A stretch of 64,000 bases of DNA. Origin: Streptomyces sp. NBC_00414. Its GTDB lineage: Bacteria > Actinomycetota > Actinomycetes > Streptomycetales > Streptomycetaceae. Location: the NCBI RefSeq assembly GCF_036038375.1, contig NZ_CP107935.1:3596001-3660000 (forward strand), written 5' to 3'. Shown here in pieces: positions 51,201 to 59,452 of the stretch (the first letter of the stretch is position 1; every line of letters begins with the position of its first letter). The position numbers were made by a program, and so were the translations under genes. A model generated the notes under the pieces. That model saw only the letters and a program-made list of their open reading frames with translations, was not told the DNA's origin and ran no database searches.

Positions 51201-51292
51201 GCCGGTGAGTTCGGGGTGTGCCCTGAGGCTCCACCCGAGGCCGGCTGCCTGCCTTTGCGCCGAGGCCGCATTTTCTGCACCGGTGCTCGCAT
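48281..51292 (-). CDS. cvnA: Conservon sensor kinase with nitrate/nitrite-sensing (NIT) domain (CvnA type)
   Basis: About 1003 aa; ATG 51292 or 51271 are both possible and neither has a clear ribosome site. Two membrane helices (RLIVAVAVVAAAIAGAGAPS; AILGALMLLAVGVSTGMARS) enclose an extracytoplasmic helical domain of about 330 residues with LADERDEVTSFLAAGRPKG, the NIT-type sensor. HAMP follows (RPLSVLRRGSARLAAEPGTG), then a signalling helix and a GHKL ATPase: ELLENASSFSPPDIPVEVSG and VQDEGIGMTGERLERLNTRL, GLGLGLYVVARLAHRHGV. About 280 residues of Pro/Ala-rich, low-complexity tail finish it. First gene of the second conservon operon. Confidence 0.92.
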   Translation of the reverse strand: MRAPVQKMRPRRKGRQPASGGASGHTPNSPAPQDTPDPAGRGRPAHVRSRLIVAVAVVAAAIAGAGAPSVIAASGQLNDSQNLVTSAERTQDALALAHSLADERDEVTSFLAAGRPKGDGPSERRSARVDRQVDELRVAAVEADAPASFLKTLDAIAAVRRAALTGESSALDAHRAYSTALTELHGLAEDLAEKIPPRAGSGAHALADLDTAVQQAASTRGLLLAALSVPTSKQTTTDPITGLPTTTTTSSAAATKQRNALTAAAQQGYVREQAALADFAGTAPKADRASYDSTVNGPDVEAAEKYLGSLADQPTLSDAELATSTKKLDAALSSRVELMRGVEASLNTQRAEELAQLRDDDVTGLEIRVAILGALMLLAVGVSTGMARSLTRPLSVLRRGSARLAAEPGTGEPVKFTGRNDEFAQVVRSVNTLHTHALALQERLGTLEGDRKHLIGQRQKMADERDRFRTELAEAAAHLEQVRQNIHGTFVSLALRTLGLVERQLGVIEGLEEREQDPERLATLFKLDHFATVMRRHSENLLVLAGAEHGHQHPGPVPLVDVVRAAVSEVERYERVRISALPPHAHLAGFAADDISHLVAELLENASSFSPPDIPVEVSGWLLESGEVMLSVQDEGIGMTGERLERLNTRLAAFDPEDAYDEESGEGLGLGLYVVARLAHRHGVRVQLREQKQGGITAVVVLPKALLAAGPTVAVPQAATTRTPGGASAMSLPGADAEVNSNVLYGRQGRDPLIAAAEETLRETDGAGSTLAPGPAATAEPAATAGTAATADPTGPSDPAESSEPSGPEQPSASEQLPASAAPEADQPAGPETTMVLMAPVPPASPAGEPAEPGAASPSDAPAIRLPAQAGADHRTTASRTAPARPADPYAIGPDAHDRVPDGPQDAQDSADPQGAQETPERVTDKGLPKRTPKLAAPAPAAGPRSAPVDAEALRRRLGGFHRGASEGRREAEAEIAEQTSELQTPAEHAVETRGDTVEEASS

Positions 51293-51648
51293 TCTTGACT
51301 CGTGTCCCCATGGGCCCGGGTGACGATCCGTCAACTCGCGTGTCGTCCCGGTACGGCTCCCGACCCTCCCAGTGCCGGTGGGCAGTGGTCGCGCATCGCC
51401 TGACCCGCCACACGAAGGAGTGAACATCGCCGGGGAGCGGCCCGGCAAGTTCCCCTGGCGCGTGCGACACCCCTGCGCGGCAGGCCGGTTGGACGTCCAC
51501 GGCGACCGATGGCAAGATGCGCCGCCACGCTTCACCCGAGTCGGTGAATCCGTCGCAAAACAGGCGCCTGACCTGCTCGTCCGGACCATTTCACCGACGG
51601 TTGCCAGCCTTTGGTGAAGCTCGTGAAGGGCTCGTGCAGACTGGCCGG
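51293..51648. other. Divergent intergenic region between conservon kinase and PP2C-like gene
   Basis: 356 bases. It must hold the promoters of both divergent units. Short open frames here are on the opposite strands of the kinase leader and have no domain. Two GTG-rich stretches (around 51610-51640) precede the phosphatase start. I see no gene or clear repeat. Confidence 0.5.
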
Positions 51649-52434
51649 ATGCGCTCGGAACTGATCTCGGTACCCGGTGACCCCACTCGCCCCGACGAGG
51701 ACTACGCATCGGTCGGACTTCCCGCCTCCGGACAAGGCGGTTCGATCGTCGTCCTGGACGGTGTGACGCCTCCCCTGACCGATCAGGGCTGTCTTCATTC
51801 CGTCCCCTGGTTCACCGCCCGGCTCGGTGGCTCCTTGCATGAACTGTCCGTTTCACGGCGAGATCTGACGCTCACTGAGGTCTTGGCCCACGCCATCGCC
51901 CGTACCGCCGACGCACATCGGGCAACCTGTGACCTTTCTCACCCACGCACCCCGCAGGCAACGGTGGTGCTGGCCCGCTGGTCAGAGACGTTCGTCGAGT
52001 ATCTGGTGCTCTCCGACTCGGCGCTGCTCATCGAGTCCCCGGCGGGTGCGGTCATCCCCGTCCTGGACGACCGCCTGTCGCGCGTCCCGCACGCCACGCT
52101 GAGGTCGGCCGCCGCGACGGACGCGATCCTCCGCAACAAGGAGGGCGGCTTCTTCACGGCCGCGGCGGACCCCTCGGTGGCGGTGCGGGCCGTCACGGGG
52201 TCCCTCCCCCGCGCCGAGGTCCGCGCCCTCACGGCCCTCACGGACGGGGCGACCCGCTGGGTGGAGGTGTTCGGCGAGGGCGACTGGACGGACCTGTTCA
52301 CCCTGATCCGCAAGGAGGGCGGCCGGTCCCTGATAGACCGCGTCCGCGCCCTGGAACGAGCGGACACGGCCGGTACGTACCTGGGCCGCTCCAAGCCCCA
52401 CGACGACGCGACGGTGGTGTACGTGGAGCTGTGA
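51649..52434 (+). CDS. PP2C-like protein phosphatase
   Basis: 261 aa from ATG 51649. PPM-type motif remnants appear in order: PTRPDEDYASV (metal-binding Asp of motif 1), VVLDGVTPPLTDQGCLH (motif 2), LVLSDSALLIESPAG, ALTDGATRWVEVFG and KPHDDATVVYVEL (motif 11, DD). The four metal Asp/Glu sites are recognisable although the central loop differs from the classical PP2C. It probably dephosphorylates Ser/Thr kinases targets. It is divergent from the conservon kinase. Confidence 0.8.
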   Translation: MRSELISVPGDPTRPDEDYASVGLPASGQGGSIVVLDGVTPPLTDQGCLHSVPWFTARLGGSLHELSVSRRDLTLTEVLAHAIARTADAHRATCDLSHPRTPQATVVLARWSETFVEYLVLSDSALLIESPAGAVIPVLDDRLSRVPHATLRSAAATDAILRNKEGGFFTAAADPSVAVRAVTGSLPRAEVRALTALTDGATRWVEVFGEGDWTDLFTLIRKEGGRSLIDRVRALERADTAGTYLGRSKPHDDATVVYVEL

Positions 52435-52486
52435 CCCCGCGGCGAGGCGCCCCGGGGTCGCGGGGCGGCTCGGAGCCGTGGCCGGT

Positions 52487-52618
52487 CGCGCAGTTCCCCG
52501 CGCCCCTCAAAACTCGGAGGGTGCGGGTACGCCGTAGCTGACCGCGCCGTTCCCCGCGCCCCTCAGAAGCGGGGCCGCGCCCCAGCTTTTGCCCCTTCAG
52601 GGGCGCGGGGAACGGCGC
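52487..52618. repeat. Facing copies of the TTCCCCGCGCCCCT repeat, probable bidirectional terminator
   Basis: Two direct cores start at 52487 and 52543 (56 bases apart) and an inverted copy lies at 52599-52618, between the convergent PP2C-like and MarR genes. The 52543 and 52599 copies can form a 20-bp stem with a spacer of about 36 bases. Confidence 0.8.
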
Positions 52619-52633
52619 GCCCGCCGCGGCCCG

Positions 52634-53170
52634 TCAGCCCCGTTCGACCCCCCGGTTCAGGCGGTGCAGCAACCGCGCCAGCTCAGCCACTTCACCCCGG
52701 TCCCAACTGGCCAGTTCACGGACGTACCGCGCCCGCCGAGCATCCCGAACGGTCCCGAACCGCTCCCGCCCCACGTCGGTGAGATGCACGAGCCACGCCC
52801 GCCCGTCCGCGGGATCCGGCTCCCGGGCGACGAGCCCGAGTTCCTCCAGCGCCCGCAGCTGCCGCGACATCGTCGCCTTGCCGACACCGATGTAGGCGGC
52901 CAGCTCGGTGGCCCGCTGCCGCCCGCGCTCCTCCAGCCGCACGAGGAGCCCGTAGGCGGAGGACTCCAGGTCGGGGTGGACCTCGCGGACCATCTCACCG
53001 GAGGAGGCCCGCGCCCGCCTCAGCAGGACGGTCAACTCACGTTCCAGCGCCAGGAACTCCTGGTCCACGGGACCGTGATCCACCGGGCTGTGGTCCACAC
53101 CACTCCCCGGGACACCGGATCCCGTCCGGTGCCCCTCGCCGTTACCGCCCTCGTGCACGTCAGCACCCAT
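52634..53170 (-). CDS. MarR-family transcriptional regulator
   Basis: 178 aa from the ATG at 53170. The polar leader (HEGGNGEGHRTGSGVPGSGV) is followed by DQEFLALERELTVLLRRARA, the winged helix RATELAAYIGVGKATMSRQL, RALEELGLVAREPDPADGRA and WLVHLTDVGRERF. The target is unknown. The divergent GH25 gene begins about 200 bases away and may be under its control. Confidence 0.87.
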   Translation of the reverse strand: MGADVHEGGNGEGHRTGSGVPGSGVDHSPVDHGPVDQEFLALERELTVLLRRARASSGEMVREVHPDLESSAYGLLVRLEERGRQRATELAAYIGVGKATMSRQLRALEELGLVAREPDPADGRAWLVHLTDVGRERFGTVRDARRARYVRELASWDRGEVAELARLLHRLNRGVERG

Positions 53171-53372
53171 GACCCGGTTTCCCGATCCTGAAAGTTTCCG
53201 TCAAAGACCGCCATTGCCGCAGCTGGGCCAGTATTTCGCAGGAATAGACCAACGGCAGCCGCCGAGCCCTCTTTCGGCCGGTCGCCCGCGTGCGTAGCTT
53301 CTTCAACAACCACCCGCATGGCATGCCCACGCCATTTATATCGAGCACCACCGAGCCTTCGGAGGCGCGCAC

Positions 53373-54215
53373 ATGTACGTGCACAGATCCGGAACGGCCC
53401 CCCGCTCGCGCGCACTGGACCATCTCAGAACGCGGCTCGGCGCGATGGGCATCCTGCTCCTGGCCTTCACCCTGCTCCTCGCCCACCCCGCCCGGGCGGC
53501 CGACGTCCCGGCCCGCGGCTCCGCGTACATGGGCATGGGCGTCATCCCGCACGACGGCCAGGACGGCCTGCCGACCCCGGGCGACGCCACCCAGACGGAG
53601 GGCGTGGACGTCAGCAGCCACCAGGGCAACGTCGCCTGGTCGACCCTGTGGAGCAGCGGGGTCAAATGGGCCTACGTGAAGGCCACCGAGGGGACCTACT
53701 ACACGAACCCCTACTTCACCCAGCAGTACAACGGCTCGTACAACGTCGGCATGATCCGGGGCGCGTACCACTTCGCGACCCCCGACACGACGGGCGGCGC
53801 CGCCCAGGCCAACTACTTCGTGAACAACGGCGGCGGCTGGTCGAAGGACGGCAGGACACTGCCGGGCGCCCTCGACATCGAGTGGAACCCGTACGGGGCG
53901 GCCTGTTACGGCAAGTCGCAGAGCGCGATGGTCACCTGGATCCGCGACTTCCTGAACCAGTACAAGGCCCGCACCGGCCGTGACGCGGTCATCTACTCGG
54001 CCACCAGCTGGTGGACCCAGTGCACCGGGAACTACGCCGGTTTCGCCTCCGCCAACCCGCTCTGGATCGCCCGGTACGCCTCGGCGGTGGGCACCCTTCC
54101 GGCGGGCTGGAGCTTCTACACGATGTGGCAGTACACGTCCTCCGGCCCCACGGTCGGCGACCACGACAAGTTCAACGGCGCCCTCGACCGCGTGGTGGCA
54201 CTGGCCAACGGCTGA
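53373..54215 (+). CDS. Secreted GH25 lysozyme (muramidase)
   Basis: 280 aa, GGAGG upstream of ATG 53373. A signal peptide (MGILLLAFTLLLAHPARA) and a short linker precede the GH25 domain: EGVDVSSHQGNVAWSTL (catalytic-centre Asp), WAYVKATEGTYYTNPYF, MIRGAYHFATPDT, and ALDIEWNPYG with the paired Asp/Glu of the active site, then WQYTSSGPTVGDHDKFNG. All catalytic acids are present. It hydrolyses the peptidoglycan glycan chain outside the cell. A strong hairpin follows at 54238. Confidence 0.95.
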   Translation: MYVHRSGTAPRSRALDHLRTRLGAMGILLLAFTLLLAHPARAADVPARGSAYMGMGVIPHDGQDGLPTPGDATQTEGVDVSSHQGNVAWSTLWSSGVKWAYVKATEGTYYTNPYFTQQYNGSYNVGMIRGAYHFATPDTTGGAAQANYFVNNGGGWSKDGRTLPGALDIEWNPYGAACYGKSQSAMVTWIRDFLNQYKARTGRDAVIYSATSWWTQCTGNYAGFASANPLWIARYASAVGTLPAGWSFYTMWQYTSSGPTVGDHDKFNGALDRVVALANG

Positions 54216-54237
54216 GCCGGCGCGCCCGCGCGTACGC

Positions 54238-54278
54238 GGAAGGCCCGGGCCCCTCGCGAAGAGGGACCCGGGCCTTCC
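54238..54278. terminator. Hairpin terminator between lysozyme and lon
   Basis: Left arm GGAAGGCCCGGGCCCCTC (54238-54255), loop GCGAA, and a right arm (54261-54278) complementary but for one base. It lies between two genes facing each other (GH25 plus strand, lon minus strand) and serves both. Confidence 0.85.
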
Positions 54279-54363
54279 GTGACCGATGACGTCCGTCACG
54301 TCGCCACCGGAGCTTCGGGCACGCGGCTCACGCGAACCTCACGGCTCACGCGGCGCGCACAGC

Positions 54364-56781
54364 TCACGCCGCCACCGGAACCTCCGTCGCCGCGCCGCTC
54401 GTCGCCGGCGCGAGCGCCAGTTCCAGGACCTGGCGGACGTCCGTCACCGCGTGGACGTCGAGCTTCTCCAGAACCTCGGCCGGTACGTCGTCCAGGTCGG
54501 CCTCGTTGCGCTTCGGGATGATCACCGTGGTGACACCCGCCCGGTGCGCGGCGAGCAGCTTCTGCTTGACGCCGCCGATCGGCAGCACCCGGCCGGTGAG
54601 CGAGACCTCGCCCGTCATGGCCACGTCCGTACGGACCAGGCGGCCGGAGAGCAGCGAGGCCAGTGCGGTCGTCATCGTGACACCCGCGCTCGGGCCGTCC
54701 TTCGGTACCGCGCCCGCCGGGAAGTGGATGTGCACGCCCCGGTCCTTGAGGTCGGCGACGGGCAGTTCCAGTTCGGCGCCGTGGGAGCGGAGGAAGGAGA
54801 GCGCGATCTTCGCCGACTCCTTCATCACGTCGCCCAGCTGGCCGGTGAGGGTCAGGCCCGCCGCGCCCGTCTCCGGGTCGGCAAGCGACGCCTCGACGAA
54901 GAGGACGTCACCGCCCGCGCCGGTGACCGCGAGGCCGGTCGCCACGCCGGGCACCGCCGTGCGGCGCTCGGCCGGGTCCTGGGCGGACTCGGGCACGTGG
55001 TGCGGCCTGCCGATCAGCGCGCGCAGATCGTCCGCGCCGACCGTGAACGGCAGCTTCCGCTCGCCGAGCTCGTGCTGCGCCGCGATCTTGCGGAGCAGCC
55101 GCGCGACGGACCGCTCCAGGTTCCGGACGCCCGCCTCACGGGTGTACTCGCCGGCCAGCCTGCGCAGCGCGCTCTCGTCGAGGGTGACCTCGGCCTTCTC
55201 CAGACCGGCCCGCTCCAGCTGGCGCGGGAGCAGGTGGTCCCGGGCGATGACGACCTTCTCGTCCTCGGTGTACCCGTCGAGCCGCACCAGTTCCATGCGG
55301 TCGAGCAGGGCCTCCGGGATGGCCTCCAGCACGTTGGCCGTGGCCAGGAAGACGACGTCGCTCAGGTCGAGCTCGACCTCCAGGTAGTGGTCCCGGAAGG
55401 TGTGGTTCTGGGCCGGGTCGAGGACTTCGAGGAGGGCCGCCGCCGGGTCGCCCCGGAAGTCGGAGCCCACCTTGTCGATCTCGTCGAGGAGGACCACCGG
55501 GTTCATGGACCCGGCCTCCTTGACGGCCCGCACGATCCGGCCGGGCAGCGCGCCGACGTACGTACGCCGGTGTCCGCGGATCTCCGCCTCGTCCCGTACG
55601 CCGCCGAGGGCGACCCGGACGAACTTGCGGCCCATGGCGTGCGCGACGGACTCGCCGAGCGAGGTCTTGCCGACGCCGGGCGGGCCGACGAGCGCGAGCA
55701 CGGCGCCGCCGCGACGCCCGCCCACGACACCGAGTCCACGGTCGTTACGGCGCTTGCGGACCGCCAGGTACTCGGTGATCCGCTCCTTCACGTCGTCCAG
55801 ACCGGCGTGCTCGGCGTCCAGGACGGTCTTGGCGCCCTGGATGTCGTACTCGTCCTGCGTGCGCTCGTTCCAGGGGAGTTCGAGCACGGTGTCGAGCCAG
55901 GTGCGGATCCAGGAGCCCTCGGGCGACTGGTCGCTGGAGCGCTCCAGCTTCTCGACCTCCTTGAGCGCGGCCTCACGGACCTTCTCGGGGAGGTCGGCGG
56001 CCTCGACGCGGGCCCGGTAGTCGTCGGACTCCTCGCCCTCCGCCTCGCCGTTCAGCTCGCGCAGCTCCTTGCGGACCGCGTCCAGCTGCCGCCGCAGCAG
56101 GAACTCCCGCTGCTGCTTGTCCACACCTTCCTGCACGTCCTTGGCGATGGACTCGGCGACGTCCTGCTCGGCGAGGTGCTCGCGCAGGTGCTCGGTGGCG
56201 AGCTTCAGCCGGGCCACCGGGTCGGTGGTCTCAAGGAGCTCGACCTTCTGGGCGGTGGTCAGGAACGGCGAGTATCCGGAGTTGTCGGCGAGCGTGGACA
56301 CGTCGTCGATCTGCTGGACGCGGTCCACGACCTGCCAGGCGGCACGCTTCTTCAGCCACTCTGTGGCCAGCGCCTTGTACTCCTTGACCAGCTCGGTCAC
56401 GGAGCCGGGCAGCGGGTCGGGCACGGTCTCCTCGACCTGCACACCCTCCACCCACAGGGCCGCGCCAGGACCGGTCGTACCGGCGCCCACACGCACCCTG
56501 CCGCGACCGCGGATCAGGGCACCGGGGTCACCGTCGGCGAGGCGCCCGACCTGCTCGACCGTGCCGAGCACCCCCGTGTTCGCGTACGTGCCGTCGATCC
56601 GCGGAACAAGAAGCACCCTCGGCTTGCTGGCACCGGTGGAACGGGCCGCGGCCTGCGCGGCCTCCACCGCGGCGCGTACATCGGCGTCACTGAGATCCAA
56701 GGGCACCACCATGCCGGGCAGCACGACCTCGTCGTCCAGCGGCAGCACGGGCAGAGTGAGCGGTTCGGACGTCAAAGTCAT
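54364..56781 (-). CDS. lon: ATP-dependent protease Lon
   Basis: 805 aa from ATG 56781 with AGGGGAG upstream. The N-terminal substrate-binding domain begins LPVLPLDDEVVLPGMVVPLD. The AAA+ module has GPPGVGKTSLGES (Walker A), VVLLDEIDKVGSDFRG (Walker B) and FLATANVLEAIP. The proteolytic Ser-Lys dyad is in KDGPSAGVTMTTAL and GGVKQKLLAAHRAG. Length and order are those of bacterial LonA. It acts in the cytoplasm on misfolded and regulatory proteins. In other Streptomyces lon carries a HspR-type CIRCE-like control; I could not confirm an operator here. Confidence 0.97.
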   Translation of the reverse strand: MTLTSEPLTLPVLPLDDEVVLPGMVVPLDLSDADVRAAVEAAQAAARSTGASKPRVLLVPRIDGTYANTGVLGTVEQVGRLADGDPGALIRGRGRVRVGAGTTGPGAALWVEGVQVEETVPDPLPGSVTELVKEYKALATEWLKKRAAWQVVDRVQQIDDVSTLADNSGYSPFLTTAQKVELLETTDPVARLKLATEHLREHLAEQDVAESIAKDVQEGVDKQQREFLLRRQLDAVRKELRELNGEAEGEESDDYRARVEAADLPEKVREAALKEVEKLERSSDQSPEGSWIRTWLDTVLELPWNERTQDEYDIQGAKTVLDAEHAGLDDVKERITEYLAVRKRRNDRGLGVVGGRRGGAVLALVGPPGVGKTSLGESVAHAMGRKFVRVALGGVRDEAEIRGHRRTYVGALPGRIVRAVKEAGSMNPVVLLDEIDKVGSDFRGDPAAALLEVLDPAQNHTFRDHYLEVELDLSDVVFLATANVLEAIPEALLDRMELVRLDGYTEDEKVVIARDHLLPRQLERAGLEKAEVTLDESALRRLAGEYTREAGVRNLERSVARLLRKIAAQHELGERKLPFTVGADDLRALIGRPHHVPESAQDPAERRTAVPGVATGLAVTGAGGDVLFVEASLADPETGAAGLTLTGQLGDVMKESAKIALSFLRSHGAELELPVADLKDRGVHIHFPAGAVPKDGPSAGVTMTTALASLLSGRLVRTDVAMTGEVSLTGRVLPIGGVKQKLLAAHRAGVTTVIIPKRNEADLDDVPAEVLEKLDVHAVTDVRQVLELALAPATSGAATEVPVAA

Positions 56782-56980
56782 GATCTCCCCTTCGGCATTC
56801 AAGTTGAGCTATGTCGACTCAATGCACGTGAGCCACTGATTGTTCCCCCACCGGTGTTCGCTGTGAGCGATAGCTTCTGTCGGACCCGGCCACCGGCCCC
56901 GTATCGTCCACCCAAGTAATGACTCAACAGCTCTTTGGGCTATTACGACCCGTGGGCTGTCACGCAGACGGGGGTGGGCC

Positions 56981-57682
56981 GTGCCGAACGCGACCGTGCG
57001 GGCCTGGGTGGACGGATGGGCACTCTCGCGCGGGGCGGCGCCCCCGCTGGCCGAGCCCTGGGGATACACGGTGGACGTGGGCCAGGCCGGGCACGTCACC
57101 CGGCATGTGCTGGGCGCGACGGAGGAGCAGGTCGAGGAGGCCACGGTCCGGAAGGTCGCCGACGCGGTGTCCGGCGCCGGAGTCTGGCTCAAGGTCTTCA
57201 CGGCGCCCGCCCGGGTCGCGCCCTGGCTCGGGGACGGCTGGTGGGTCAAACCGGGGACCAGCTATCTGATGTCGACCCCCCTTGCCCCGGGCCCCGCGCC
57301 GGACATGCCGGACGGCTACCGGCTGCGCGCCTGGTCCCGAGGCGGAGTCACGCGGGTCCTCGTCGCCGCGGCGGACGGTTCGCTGGCCGCGCGCGGGCAG
57401 ATCGCGCCGACCGGCCTCACCGCGGTCGCCGACCAGATCGAGACGGCGCCCGCGCACCGGCGCAGGGGCCTGGGCCGCTTCGTCATGGGCACCCTCACTC
57501 ACGCGGCGATCGCCCAGGGCGCCGGGACCGGCGTCCTGGCGGCGACACCGGAGGGGCGGGGTCTGTACGAGGCACTCGGGTGGAGCGTGGAGGCGAGGCT
57601 GACGAGCGCGAGGTTCTCCCCTGACCCTTTGGACTCCCCGGCCGCTCCGGACGCCCCGAACGCCCCGGACCCCGGGAAGTGA
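56981..57682 (+). CDS. GNAT-family acetyltransferase
   Basis: 233 aa from GTG 56981. The acetyl-CoA-binding signature is QIETAPAHRRRGLGRFVMGT (R/QxxGxG/A), preceded by GQIAPTGLTAVADQIETA and followed by TGVLAATPEGRGLYEALGWS. The N-terminal half is less conserved (VRAWVDGWALSRGAAPPLAE). The tail is a Pro/Asp/Ala repeat. Substrate unknown. It is divergent from lon and convergent with the rhomboid-like gene with 11 bases between stops. Confidence 0.85.
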   Translation: MPNATVRAWVDGWALSRGAAPPLAEPWGYTVDVGQAGHVTRHVLGATEEQVEEATVRKVADAVSGAGVWLKVFTAPARVAPWLGDGWWVKPGTSYLMSTPLAPGPAPDMPDGYRLRAWSRGGVTRVLVAAADGSLAARGQIAPTGLTAVADQIETAPAHRRRGLGRFVMGTLTHAAIAQGAGTGVLAATPEGRGLYEALGWSVEARLTSARFSPDPLDSPAAPDAPNAPDPGK

Positions 57683-57693
57683 CGGGCCGGCCG

Positions 57694-58509
57694 TCAAGGT
57701 GGAGTGGCCGCGGTGACCGACTCGGCCGACGCAGCCGCGGCGGCCACCGCCGCCTTCCGGGAGCGTCGCACCCACGGCCAGGTGGCGACCCCGATGGTCA
57801 GGGCCAGCAGGTGCCCCCAGTCGGTCAGGGGGTCCGTGAAGGCGACCAGGCCCTCGACGACCAGCCAGGCGGACACCGCGAGCAGGATCCAGCGCGGCCA
57901 GAGCCCCAGCAGCCCGGCCAGGGCGCCCACGCTCGCCGCGACACCGAAGCTGATGCCGTAGTCGTAGCGGTGGAGTGAACTGTCCGGAAGGTGCCCGAGG
58001 AGGACCGAGAGGCCGACGGGTATCTCGGTGGCCAGCGTCGCCACGCCATGCCCCAGCAGGAAGACACCCGCCGCGCGCCACCCGCCGATCCGCCGCTCCA
58101 ACGCGGTGAGCACCAGCAGGAAGGCGATCACGTACACCGAGGTGATCCCGCCGGCGACCCACAGCGCACTGGCGACCAGCACGTGCGCCGGAGCCCGCGC
58201 CAGGTGCGCCACGTCCGTGCTGGAGCCCTGGAGCACCCGGCCCACCAGGCCCGCGTCGGCGTACTCGGTGAAGAGCGAGGTGAGGGCGAGAACGACGGCG
58301 TACCCGAAGGTGAAGGGGGTGCCGGTGGGGGTGGGGAGGAGGCGGAGCCAGGCCTGGGGGCGCCTCGGTGTCGGGTGCGGGTCCGGTGGGGGCCGGCCGC
58401 GCAGGTCCCCGCGCCCCTTACGGGCCGCGCTCCACTCCATCGTCCGGGGCTCCTTCCGTTTCACCCCACCCTCGGCGCGCGCGGTCGCGCTGTCCATGGC
58501 GGAGGTCAC
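57694..58509 (-). CDS. Rhomboid-like membrane protein with repeat-encoded N-terminus
   Basis: 271 aa; about six membrane helices from YAVVLALTSLFTEYADAGLV on. The helix GVFLLGHGVATLATEIPVGL and YDYGISFGVAASVGALAGLL resemble the rhomboid-like (inactive or divergent) family; no clear GxSG/H catalytic dyad is visible. Residues about 28-45 (ARKGRGDLRGRPPPDPHP) are encoded by a copy of the intergenic TTCCCCGCGCCCCT repeat, and no in-frame start exists between it and the first membrane helix, so the insertion is part of the protein. Confidence 0.75.
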   Translation of the reverse strand: MTSAMDSATARAEGGVKRKEPRTMEWSAARKGRGDLRGRPPPDPHPTPRRPQAWLRLLPTPTGTPFTFGYAVVLALTSLFTEYADAGLVGRVLQGSSTDVAHLARAPAHVLVASALWVAGGITSVYVIAFLLVLTALERRIGGWRAAGVFLLGHGVATLATEIPVGLSVLLGHLPDSSLHRYDYGISFGVAASVGALAGLLGLWPRWILLAVSAWLVVEGLVAFTDPLTDWGHLLALTIGVATWPWVRRSRKAAVAAAAASAESVTAATPP

Positions 58510-58650
58510 GCGCGACCAGATTCACAGCGACTCCACAAGCCGTCCATGTCCGGGCCCCGGCGTGCTCCGGGCGATCCGGCCCCGCCACCGGGGTCCCCGG
58601 CGCGGCTGAAATCGGCTGCCCGGCCGGGGCGGAGTTGCCAGGATGAGTCC

Positions 58651-59340
58651 ATGACCACCGCGTACGACGCTCCGCACGGCGTCCCCGAAGTCATCGACCG
58701 CCGCGAGGGGCCGTACGGCGAGGTCGTGCTGCGTCGGCACGGCGGACTGCTGCAGATCATCGCCAACGGCTGTTTCCTCATGGACACCTCCGACGGCCGC
58801 TCGGAGAGGCTGCTGGTCGACGCCGCGCTCGGCGCGCTGGACGACCGCCCCGCGCCGGAGGTCCTGATCGGCGGCCTGGGCGTCGGCTTCTCCCTAGCCC
58901 ATGCGGTGGCCGAGCCCCGCTGGGGCCGTATCGCGGTCGTCGAGCGGGAGCGGGCGATCATCGACTGGCACCGGTCCGGGCCGCTCGCGGAGCTGTCGGC
59001 CCGCGCGCTCGGGGACCCTCGCACCGAGGTCATCGAGGTCGATCTCGTCGCCCACGTCAATGAGACATCCGACACGTACGACGTATTGTGCCTCGACATC
59101 GACAACGGACCCGAATGGACCGTCACGGAGGGCAACGAAGGGCTGTACTCGCCGGCCGGACTCGCCGCGTGCGCACGGGTGTTGAGGCCGGGTGGGGTAC
59201 TCGCTGTTTGGTCGGCCAAACCTTCGCCTGATTTCGCAAGAACCTTGCGGAATGCCGGGTTCCAGCGGGTGCGTACCGAAGAGATCCCCGTTGCCCGGGG
59301 CGTTCCGGACGTGGTGCATCTCGCGGTAAGACCTGGATAG
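58651..59340 (+). CDS. Spermidine-synthase-like methyltransferase-fold protein
   Basis: 229 aa from ATG 58651. The Rossmann fold has EVLIGGLGVGFSLAHAVAEP (motif I), IAVVERERAIIDWHRSG (acidic residue after strand 2), TEVIEVDLVAHV, YDVLCLDIDNGPEWTV and LRPGGVLAVWSAKP. The layout is that of polyamine synthases, but the substrate-binding Asp set is only partly recognisable, so the reaction is uncertain. It stands alone, upstream of the response regulator gene. Confidence 0.85.
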   Translation: MTTAYDAPHGVPEVIDRREGPYGEVVLRRHGGLLQIIANGCFLMDTSDGRSERLLVDAALGALDDRPAPEVLIGGLGVGFSLAHAVAEPRWGRIAVVERERAIIDWHRSGPLAELSARALGDPRTEVIEVDLVAHVNETSDTYDVLCLDIDNGPEWTVTEGNEGLYSPAGLAACARVLRPGGVLAVWSAKPSPDFARTLRNAGFQRVRTEEIPVARGVPDVVHLAVRPG

Positions 59341-59452
59341 CCGAGCGGTGGTCACTGCCCGTACCCTGCTGCTCTGACGCCGATCATTCAAGCGTCAAGC
59401 GCAGTCATGGAATCACCCCACTGGTTCCGGAAAGCACACTCAGGGGCGGGCG

